From contig JAKSDC010000019.1 in the NCBI GenBank assembly GCA_022360275.1, forward strand, positions 75,001-81,599: a DNA stretch of 6,599 bases. Reading direction: 5' to 3'. Position 1 is the first letter of the stretch, and each line of letters opens with the position of its first letter. This document shows, piece after piece, positions 1 through 5,482 of this stretch. The translations under genes were made by a program, and so were the position numbers. The DNA is from Chlorobiales bacterium (GTDB lineage: Bacteria; Bacteroidota; Chlorobiia; Chlorobiales; Chlorobiaceae). A model generated the notes under the pieces. The model had not been told where the DNA came from. It saw only the letters and a list, made by a program, of their open reading frames with translations, and searched no databases.

Positions 1-1373
1 CTGCTCATGATGAAGTACGGCAGAGTCTTGTGAAGCTTAACATCGGAAGGTTTCGGGTATGCTGCAGTATGACAGAAGCTCTGCATCACCAGATCGGCCC
101 CGAAACTCAAAGCTGCAAGCTCCTTGATCTCGTCGCGGGTCATCGCCCCGGTTGTATCCTGAGAACCGACGGTCAGGGTTTCCGGCTCGACATACATACC
201 CGGCCTGACTCCAGGAAGACCGCAGGCTTTTCCGATGATCTTCTGCGCAAGCGTATACCCTTTGCCGCTGTCTGCAGGCTGTTCAGGGCGTTTGAAAATA
301 TCCTCCTCGCCCAAACCGAGCGCTTCACGTGCCTGGCGGGTCAGGGTCCGACCGATGATCAGAGGAATTCTTCCGCCGGCTCTTACCTCGTCGCCAAGGG
401 TATTCGGCTCGAGTTTGAACTCGGCGATAACGTTACCGTCTTTTTCAATTTTCCCTTCGTAAGGATAGAGGTCAACAACATCTCCTGTCTCCATTGCAGT
501 AACATCGGCCTGAATCGGCAGCGCACCGGAGTCTTCGGCAGTGTTGAAAAAGATCGGGGCAATGATACCGCCGATAACAACGCCGCCGGTTCTTTTGTTC
601 GGTACGGCAGGAATATTCTCTCCGATGTGCCACTGAACAGAGTTGATCCCGGACTTACGGCTTGAACCTGTACCGACAACATCGCCGACGAAAGCAAGCG
701 GATTGCCTTTTTTCTTCAATTCAGCGATGGTCCCGATAGGATCGTCCATTTTCGAGCGCAGCATGCTCAGAGCGTGCAGCGGAATATCGCTTCTGGTAAA
801 CGCTTCGCTTGCCGGAGAAAGATCGTCAGTGTTGGTTTCACCCGGAACCTTGAAAACAGTCAGCGTCATTTTCTCCGGAATAGACGGCTTCGACTCAAAC
901 CACTCGGCATTGGCCCAGGACTCCATCACCTCTTTCGCATAGCTGTTCGACTTGGCAAGCTCTGCAACCGCATCGAACGATTCATAGACCAGAAGGGTCT
1001 TTTTCAGCATGTCAGCAGCCGCTGCTGCAACGTCGCTATTGTCGTGCGACAAGGCATCGACCAGCGGCTTGACATTGTAACCTCCCAGCATCGTGCCGAG
1101 AATGTTTACCGCTTCTACCGCCGAGATCACGGAGCATGCTGCTTCGCCCTTGACAATGCGGTCGAGAAACGCCGCTTTTTCAAACGCTGCGTCGTCAACG
1201 CCAGGACTGATATGCTCACGGAAAAGTGTCAGCAGATACTCCTGCTCAACAACCGGATCCTGCTGCAGCAGTTCGATCAGTTCACGAGCCTGGTCAGCTG
1301 TCAAAGGGAGCGGAGGAATACCGCTTTGTGCCCGTTCGTCGGTGTGTGCCCGATATTCTTGTATAAGACCCAT
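1..1373 (-). CDS. acnB: Aconitate hydratase B (bifunctional aconitase / 2-methylisocitrate dehydratase), 3' end cut by the window
   Basis: AcnB interconverts citrate and isocitrate through cis-aconitate with a [4Fe-4S] cluster in the cytoplasm, and in this family can also act on 2-methylcitrate. In a green sulfur bacterium it would serve the reductive TCA cycle. The 457 visible codons align by eye with the N-terminal half of E. coli AcnB: an alpha-helical HEAT-like domain (about 1-160) with LGTMLGGYN; the swivel domain (about 160-370) with TVFKVPGETNTDDLSP, GDVVGTGSSRKSG near 230-242 and RAGGRIPLIIGR near 329-340; then the start of the catalytic core with VGSQDTTGAMTRDE near 400 and QSFCHTAAYPKP. 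The HEAT-like domain separates AcnB from AcnA. The cluster cysteines lie further C-terminal, outside the window, so catalytic integrity cannot be judged. The family is about 850-870 residues, so roughly half is missing. The ATG start is supported by AAGGAG (complement of 1383-1388), nine bases upstream, and by agreement with the family N-terminus. No frameshift is seen. Confidence 0.97.
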   Translation of the reverse strand, partial: MGLIQEYRAHTDERAQSGIPPLPLTADQARELIELLQQDPVVEQEYLLTLFREHISPGVDDAAFEKAAFLDRIVKGEAACSVISAVEAVNILGTMLGGYNVKPLVDALSHDNSDVAAAAADMLKKTLLVYESFDAVAELAKSNSYAKEVMESWANAEWFESKPSIPEKMTLTVFKVPGETNTDDLSPASEAFTRSDIPLHALSMLRSKMDDPIGTIAELKKKGNPLAFVGDVVGTGSSRKSGINSVQWHIGENIPAVPNKRTGGVVIGGIIAPIFFNTAEDSGALPIQADVTAMETGDVVDLYPYEGKIEKDGNVIAEFKLEPNTLGDEVRAGGRIPLIIGRTLTRQAREALGLGEEDIFKRPEQPADSGKGYTLAQKIIGKACGLPGVRPGMYVEPETLTVGSQDTTGAMTRDEIKELAALSFGADLVMQSFCHTAAYPKPSDVKLHKTLPYFIMS

Positions 1374-1439
1374 TACGTCAATCTCCTTCTAATTTTTTAT
1401 TGCTTTTATGAAATCTCTTTCTGACAAAAAGGAAGGGAA

Positions 1440-1465
1440 GCATTCCGCCCTGTTACGGGCAAAGC
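1440..1465 (-). other. Stem-loop in the acnB 5' leader
   Basis: On the minus strand, GCCC and GGGC (core 1447-1460) can pair around a six-base loop. The stem extends outward by two G-T wobbles and one A-T pair, and then by a GC/GC pair across a small bulge. It would lie in the untranslated leader about 70-90 bases before the acnB start. There is no U-run directly after it, so it is not a convincing intrinsic terminator. A role in RNA stability or translation is possible but not shown. Confidence 0.3.
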
Positions 1466-1474
1466 TGTAAAGTT

Positions 1475-1480
1475 AGTATA
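1475..1480 (-). promoter_or_regulatory. Candidate -10 box for acnB
   Basis: The minus strand reads TATACT here, five of six matches to the sigma-70 -10 consensus. It would put a transcription start near 1468 and give a leader of about 95 bases. No good -35 element is seen at 16-18 bases upstream, where there is a T-run followed by GGGG. An activator-dependent promoter, or another start within the repeat region, is equally possible. Confidence 0.3.
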
Positions 1481-1527
1481 CTTCCCCAAAAAAAGCAACG
1501 GGAGAGTGTACAAGATGGCTGGATAGG

Positions 1528-1640
1528 CACTTCAAATAGCCGTTGCGAAAGGTTAGAGGGCAAGGCAAAAGACAAGTGAGGATGCTTCAGGAATGAAGAT
1601 GTTTGTTCAAGATCGAGGAAGATTCAGAAGCCGAAGCGGA
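1528..1640. repeat. Intergenic repeat, copy A
   Basis: Copy A has two parts that recur in copy B. A 23-base header (1528-1550, beginning CACTTCAAAT) matches 1663-1685 at 17 of 23 positions. A 49-base core (1592-1640, containing TTTGTTCAAG and GAAGCGGA) matches 1686-1734 at 39 of 49 positions with no gap, and most differences are A/G transitions. In this copy 41 bases separate header from core. A perfect five-base stem-loop, CTTCA-GGAA-TGAAG (1585-1598), overlaps the start of the core. No open reading frame explains the sequence. Function is unknown. It looks like a decayed copy of a dispersed or duplicated intergenic element. Confidence 0.6.
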
Positions 1641-1662
1641 AAAAACTCATATCCTCCAAGGA

Positions 1663-1734
1663 CGCTTCAAATTGCCAGTGGCAAAAATGAGAATTTTTGT
1701 TCAAGGTCAAGGAGAGTTCAGAAACTGAAGCGGA
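1663..1734. repeat. Intergenic repeat, copy B
   Basis: This is the compact partner of copy A: the header (1663-1685) runs straight into the core (1686-1734). The cores begin 94 bases apart. The header holds a perfect stem-loop, TTGCC-AGT-GGCAA (1672-1684), and the core holds another, TTCAG-AAA-CTGAA (1717-1729). Unrelated-looking but structured sequence continues to about 1802, touching the queA stop codon. From memory, similar CTTCAAATTGCCAGTGGCAA / TTTTTGTTCAAGGTCAAGG strings recur between genes in green sulfur and some other bacteria. I could not verify this. Confidence 0.6.
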
Positions 1735-1771
1735 GCGTATGTTTGAATACGTGAGCATCGGAAGTCTGAAC
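1716..1771. repeat. Nested inverted repeats downstream of queA
   Basis: GTTCAGA (1716-1722) is the exact reverse complement of TCTGAAC (1765-1771). Between them, CGTAT (1736-1740) and ATACG (1747-1751) pair around a six-base loop. The two stems share a rough centre, giving a long interrupted hairpin. The left arm can instead form the local TTCAG-AAA-CTGAA hairpin, so two folds compete. It lies about 30-90 bases past the queA stop, where it could act as a 3'-end structure of the hisD-queA transcript. It lacks the GC-rich stem plus U-run of a classical terminator. Confidence 0.45.
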
Positions 1772-1802
1772 ACGACGCAGAGATTGGGCAAAAAGGCCAT
1801 TT

Positions 1803-2831
1803 TTAAATTATCAGCATGCTGTCTCCGTAACTAAGAAACCTATACCCCCTCTCAAGCGCCTCCTGGTATGCGCGTTTGAGGTTTTTCCAGCCGGCAAGCG
1901 CTGCAGTCAACATCAAAACCGTGGACCGGGGAGCATGGTAGTTGGTAACCATGCCGTCAATAACCCTGAACGAGTATCCCGGATAGATAAAAATATCGGC
2001 CTCACCAACAATTTTCCGTGCCGATTCATGGCGTTCGATTGACAATGCAGCGTGCTCGAGCGACCGGGTAACGGTAGTCCCGACGGCAATTACCCTTTTC
2101 TTTCCGGCTCTTGTTTCTTTGATCTTCCTGACGGTTTCTGCAGGTATGCAATAATACTCCCGATGCATCACATGCGAATCCAGATCATCTCCCCTGATAG
2201 GCAAAAACGTTCCGAGGCCGACATGAAGCGTGATATAGGCCAGTGCAACGCCTTTTGCTTCAAGGGAATCAAGCAGTTCACGGGTCATGTTCAGCGAGGC
2301 CGTCGGCGCAGCAACCGAACCGGGTATTTCAGCAAAAACCGTCTGGTAACGCTCACGGTCAACCTCCTCTGCGACCCTTTTCAGGTAAGGGGGAATGGGA
2401 ACATCCCCATATTCGGCAAAAAATTCCGGAACATCCTTTCCATTCGGGCAGGATATCCTGGCCACACCCTGTCCTTCAACAGAATCGACATGCAGCGTAT
2501 TGTCATGGGCCAGCAGAACATCCCCGGCTTTCAGTTTTCCGCGGTACATAACCAGGTCCTGGCGGTCGTCATGCTTTTCGAGCAAAACAAGCTCGATTTT
2601 CGCGCCGGTTGTTTTTTGTGCAAACAACCGTGCCCGAACCACCTTGCTGTTATTGAGCACAAGAAGATCGCCCGACTCTACAAAACGACCAAGCTCCGCA
2701 TACGCCGTATGTGTTATTGTTCCGGTATCACGATTCAGCACTTCGAGCCTGGTGGCGCCGCGGTCGATGGGAGGATAGATTGCTATACTGCTTTCCGGAA
2801 GTTCGTAATCGTAATCGCTGACCTTCGCCAT
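1803..2831 (-). CDS. queA: S-adenosylmethionine:tRNA ribosyltransferase-isomerase
   Basis: QueA transfers and isomerises the ribosyl group of S-adenosylmethionine onto 7-aminomethyl-7-deazaguanine at the wobble base of GUN-anticodon tRNAs, making epoxyqueuosine. At 342 residues it has the normal family length and both ends match: SDYDYELPESSIA at the N-terminus and YRFLSYGDSML at the C-terminus. Family blocks are in order: LLVLNNSKVVRARL (56-69), GDVPIPPYLKR (142-152), ERYQTVFAEIPGSVAAPTAS (160-179), ITLHVGLGTFLPIR (200-213), HVMHREYY (220-227), GTTVTRSLE (251-259), and PGYSFRVIDGMVTNYHAPRS (284-303). The usual APTAGLHF block reads APTASLNM at 175-182, changing three positions including the histidine. 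ATG is preceded by AGGTGAG (complement of 2834-2840). It follows hisD by 26 bases on the same strand and is probably co-transcribed. No other queuosine gene is visible, and no clear terminator follows. Confidence 0.96.
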   Translation of the reverse strand: MAKVSDYDYELPESSIAIYPPIDRGATRLEVLNRDTGTITHTAYAELGRFVESGDLLVLNNSKVVRARLFAQKTTGAKIELVLLEKHDDRQDLVMYRGKLKAGDVLLAHDNTLHVDSVEGQGVARISCPNGKDVPEFFAEYGDVPIPPYLKRVAEEVDRERYQTVFAEIPGSVAAPTASLNMTRELLDSLEAKGVALAYITLHVGLGTFLPIRGDDLDSHVMHREYYCIPAETVRKIKETRAGKKRVIAVGTTVTRSLEHAALSIERHESARKIVGEADIFIYPGYSFRVIDGMVTNYHAPRSTVLMLTAALAGWKNLKRAYQEALERGYRFLSYGDSMLII

Positions 2832-2857
2832 AGCTCACCTGCCTGCACAGAACGTTG

Positions 2858-4189
2858 TCATCGCAGTTTCCTCAGTCTCGCCCTCACTGCCTCTGCATGT
2901 GCCTGAAGACGCTCATGGTCGGCAAATTGCGCAATCTTCTCTCCCGACAAAGCAAGCTGCTCTTTTGAATAGGAAATAATCGACGTGTGTTTGATAAAAT
3001 CCCGAACGGAAAGCGGTGAGAAGAACCGGGCGGTTCCATTGGTCGGCAGGGTGTGGTTTGGCCCCGCGAAATAGTCGCCTACCGATTCACAGGAATAGCT
3101 TCCCATAAAGATCGCCCCTGCATGTTTGAGGTCGGGAAGAATTTCCCAGCTGTCGCGGACATGCAGTTCAAGATGTTCCGGTGCAATCATGTTTGAAACC
3201 TCACATGCTTCACGGATATCTTTTGTCTGAACAATCGCCCCGTTTGCGCGCAACGCCTGCCTTATAATGTCGCTCCGCTCCATTGTGGCAACCATCTCAT
3301 CAGCCAGCGTTTTTACGGCTGTGGCCAGCTCCGCCGAGTCCGTAATGAGTACCGAGGAAGCATCGGGATCATGCTCGGACTGGGCAAAAAGATCAAGCAC
3401 GATAAACTCGGGATCAGCCGAACCGTCGGCAATAACGACAACTTCCGAAGGGCCCGCAATACTGTCTATGGAAACGTGCCCGAAAACCTCTTTTTTTGCC
3501 AGAGCAACATACTTGTTGCCGGGTCCTGTAATCTTGTCGACCTTCGGGACACGTTCGGTACCGAATGCAAAAGCCCCGACAGCCTGTGCGCCGCCGAACT
3601 TGTAGATCGTATCGACTCCGGCCACATGAGCCGCAGCCAGAATATGGGGGCTGATCTTTCCCTCACCGTCACATGGTGTTGTCAGAAAAATCTCTTGAAC
3701 ACCCGCGACCCGGGCAGGAGCAACATTCATGAGCAAGGAAGAAGGATACGCCGCCTTTCCACCGGGGATATACAGCATGACCCGTTCAAGCGGGGTTACC
3801 CTCTGTCCGAGAATAACACGGTTTTCCCCTTCACAAAAGAAACTTTTTTCGGATTCAAGCTCATGAAATGCGGTTATGTTTGCATACGCTTCCTCAAGAA
3901 CGGCCATGAAGCCTCTTTCTGCGCTCCGGTACGCTTTCTTGATCTCTTCAGCCGAGACCGTGACCTCTCCCGGCCTGAACCCCTGAAACCTTTCGGTATA
4001 CTCGAAAAGCGCCGCATCTCCACGCTCCTCTATGTTTTTCAGAATCTCCAGAACAACTTCCCTGACTTCAGGCTCAAAAGCAGCGCTACGCCTGAGGTAA
4101 CGCTGCAGCTCCGGCTTTTCTTCTGCATAGGCAAACAACCTTAACACGGCACGTTTCTTTTTAGGTAATTCACGATACAAGGCTTTCAC
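2858..4189 (-). CDS. hisD: Histidinol dehydrogenase
   Basis: HisD oxidises L-histidinol to L-histidine in two NAD-dependent steps, the end of histidine synthesis, as a zinc-containing cytoplasmic dimer. The longest frame is 443 residues. Visible hallmarks are YIPGGKAAYPSS (140-151), KFGGAQAVGAFAFGT (197-211), KITGPGNKYVA (219-229) and SIAGPSEVVV (243-252). The zinc ligands by homology with E. coli are Q270, H273, D372 and H431, and the catalytic pair is E338/H339 in APEHLEL. All are present, so the enzyme should be active. The start is uncertain. The coordinates use the longest frame, a GTG at 4189 with no ribosome binding site. A TTG at 4180 (residue 4) follows AGGTGA at five-base spacing. 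A GTG at 4147 (residue 15) would give 429 residues, closest to the family length. It leads queA by 26 bases. No other histidine gene is in view. Confidence 0.97.
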   Translation of the reverse strand: MKALYRELPKKKRAVLRLFAYAEEKPELQRYLRRSAAFEPEVREVVLEILKNIEERGDAALFEYTERFQGFRPGEVTVSAEEIKKAYRSAERGFMAVLEEAYANITAFHELESEKSFFCEGENRVILGQRVTPLERVMLYIPGGKAAYPSSLLMNVAPARVAGVQEIFLTTPCDGEGKISPHILAAAHVAGVDTIYKFGGAQAVGAFAFGTERVPKVDKITGPGNKYVALAKKEVFGHVSIDSIAGPSEVVVIADGSADPEFIVLDLFAQSEHDPDASSVLITDSAELATAVKTLADEMVATMERSDIIRQALRANGAIVQTKDIREACEVSNMIAPEHLELHVRDSWEILPDLKHAGAIFMGSYSCESVGDYFAGPNHTLPTNGTARFFSPLSVRDFIKHTSIISYSKEQLALSGEKIAQFADHERLQAHAEAVRARLRKLR

Positions 4190-4191
4190 CT
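4186..4191 (-). promoter_or_regulatory. Likely hisD ribosome binding site, favouring a TTG start
   Basis: The minus strand reads AGGTGA here, followed after five bases by TTG (4178-4180), in frame with hisD. The site overlaps the GTG at 4187-4189 that begins the longest frame, so both cannot be used by the same ribosome. The spacing and match to anti-Shine-Dalgarno sequence make TTG the better-supported start on sequence alone. It would give a 440-residue HisD. Confidence 0.5.
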
Positions 4192-4407
4192 AATGTAAGC
4201 AAACAGGTCATTTAAAGAAATACGCCCCCTCTTTCAGAGAGGCGGGAGAAAGCAGGAAAAAACTCACTGTTTATCAACGATTTTCATTTGAAATAATTGT
4301 TCCATTACCTACCTTACTTTTTCAGTGAAAGCGACAGAAAACGCCTTCCCGATCGCCTTTTTTACAAGGCAGAACCGCACCATAGACACACTATATTCAG
4401 GACAGAC
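4190..4407. other. Divergent hisD / mreB intergenic region
   Basis: These 218 bases must carry the promoters for hisD-queA (leftward) and mreB (rightward). Candidates are weak. Rightward, AATAAT (4292-4297) could be a -10 box but has only a poor -35. Leftward, TTGATA (complement of about 4273-4278) resembles a -35 but has no good -10 at 17 bases. A short stem CCTCT-TTCAG-AGAGG (about 4228-4242) lies in the hisD leader. The mreB frame stays open back to a TTG at 4297, but those 37 extra codons do not resemble any MreB N-terminus and are treated as non-coding. Confidence 0.4.
4355..4370 (+). other. Small stem-loop in the mreB leader
   Basis: GCCTT (4355-4359) pairs perfectly with AAGGC (4366-4370) around TTTTAC, ending 37 bases before the mreB start. 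The stem is only five pairs and nothing else marks it as a regulator. Confidence 0.2.
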
Positions 4408-5436
4408 ATGAGCTTTTTAGGTTATCTATTCAGAGACATTGCCGTAGACCTCGGGACAGCCAACACACTCGTCTTCATTCGCGATAAAGGTGTCGTACTT
4501 AATGAACCTTCGATTGTCGCCCGTGAACGCAGCAGCGGTAAAGTCGTTGCGATCGGACAGGATGCCCTTCTGATGCACGAAAAAACACATCCGGGAATTG
4601 TCACCATCAAACCGCTCGCAAACGGTGTCATAGCCGATTATGAAGCCACCGAAGAACTTATCAAGGGCCTGATCAAAAAAACCAAAAACCAGTTCTCTTT
4701 CGGTATCCGGAGAATGGTTATCGGCATCCCCTCGGGTATTACCGAAGTGGAAAAAAGAGCCGTGCGGGATTCCGCGGAACATATCGGCTCCAAGGAAGTC
4801 TACCTCGTAGCCGAGCCAATGGCAGCGGCAATCGGCATCGGCCTGGATGTCAAGGAACCGATGGGCAATATGGTTGTGGATATCGGCGGCGGCACAACCG
4901 AGATCGCGGTTATTTCACTGGGAGGTATCGCTTCAGGCGAGTCACTTCGCGTAGCGGGCACCGATATCACGAACTCGATCATGCGTCATTTCAGGAAAGC
5001 CTACAACCTGGCTATAGGCGAACGAACAGCCGAAGAAGTCAAAATACGCATTGCATCGGCAAACAAGCTGGATAAAGAGCTTACCATGATGGTCAGGGGC
5101 CGGAATCTCGTCACCGCCCTTCCTGAAGAACGCGAGGTCAATTCTCCTACGATCAGAGACGCCATCTCCACACCTATCAGCCAGATTATCAACTCGATCA
5201 AAAAATGCCTTGAAGTGACCAAGCCTGAACTGTCGGCGGATGTTCTTGACCGGGGACTCTTTCTTGCCGGGGGCGGGGCGCTCATCAAGGACCTCGACAA
5301 GAAGATTCACGATGAAACCAAGCTTGCGGTTCACATCAGCGAAGACCCCTTGACCGCTGTCGCGAGAGGAACCGGCAAAGTACTGGAAGATCTGGAAAAT
5401 TACCGGAGCGTACTGCTCCCGACAAAGAGATATTAG
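4408..5436 (+). CDS. mreB: Rod shape-determining protein MreB (actin-like)
   Basis: MreB forms membrane-bound antiparallel filaments that guide the elongation peptidoglycan machinery and set rod shape. The 342-residue product has normal length. Visible actin-fold motifs are phosphate 1 DLGTANT (14-20), VLNEPSIVA just after it, the VAEPMAAAIG block (134-143) with the putative catalytic E136, phosphate 2 DIGGGTTE (158-165) and the adenosine loop LAGGGALI (286-293). The short hydrophobic leader MSFLGYLF may act as the membrane-binding N-terminal segment seen in many MreB proteins. ATG at 4408 is chosen because it matches the family N-terminus and follows AGGA (4399-4402) at five-base spacing; in-frame extension back to 4297 is not MreB-like. 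It is transcribed away from hisD and faces bshA, so mreC and mreD do not follow it, unlike the common mreBCD order. No obvious terminator lies in the 46-base gap downstream. Confidence 0.97.
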   Translation: MSFLGYLFRDIAVDLGTANTLVFIRDKGVVLNEPSIVARERSSGKVVAIGQDALLMHEKTHPGIVTIKPLANGVIADYEATEELIKGLIKKTKNQFSFGIRRMVIGIPSGITEVEKRAVRDSAEHIGSKEVYLVAEPMAAAIGIGLDVKEPMGNMVVDIGGGTTEIAVISLGGIASGESLRVAGTDITNSIMRHFRKAYNLAIGERTAEEVKIRIASANKLDKELTMMVRGRNLVTALPEEREVNSPTIRDAISTPISQIINSIKKCLEVTKPELSADVLDRGLFLAGGGALIKDLDKKIHDETKLAVHISEDPLTAVARGTGKVLEDLENYRSVLLPTKRY

Positions 5437-5482
5437 ATTGTTGATTTGTTACAGGCTCCTCGAATCCTGCGGACGAAGTGAG

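Noticed and set aside
30..665. Plus-strand open frame of 211 codons (with others at 643-942, 774-1424 and 1093-1392)
   Set aside because: They lie antisense to acnB, whose frame is continuous and clearly homologous. The antisense products resemble no family.
1374..1802. A small protein gene or small RNA hidden in the long gap
   Set aside because: No frame with a plausible start and ribosome binding site was seen, and no promoter-terminator pair frames an RNA. The repeat explains the structure better.
2052..2906. Plus-strand open frame of 284 codons over queA and the end of hisD
   Set aside because: It is antisense to two well-conserved genes, has low-complexity translation without motifs, and no suitable context.
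3371..4144. Plus-strand open frame of 257 codons over hisD
   Set aside because: It is antisense to hisD, which carries all its zinc and catalytic residues. The product is unrecognisable.
4250..4266. A-rich string AGCAGGAAAAAACTCAC resembling AGCGGAAAAAACTCAT at 1635-1650, as a third repeat copy
   Set aside because: The match is short and purine-rich, and neither the header nor the rest of the core is present nearby.
4297..4407. N-terminal extension of mreB from a TTG codon
   Set aside because: The 37 extra residues do not resemble MreB, no ribosome binding site precedes the TTG, and the ATG at 4408 gives the standard length and N-terminus.
5452..5472. tRNA T-arm-like string (CTCGAATCCTGCGG) and a CAGG/CCTG stem between mreB and bshA, as a tRNA remnant, attachment site or terminator
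   Set aside because: No acceptor stem, anticodon arm or CCA is present, the pairing is only four bases, and no U-run follows. Chance is the best explanation.
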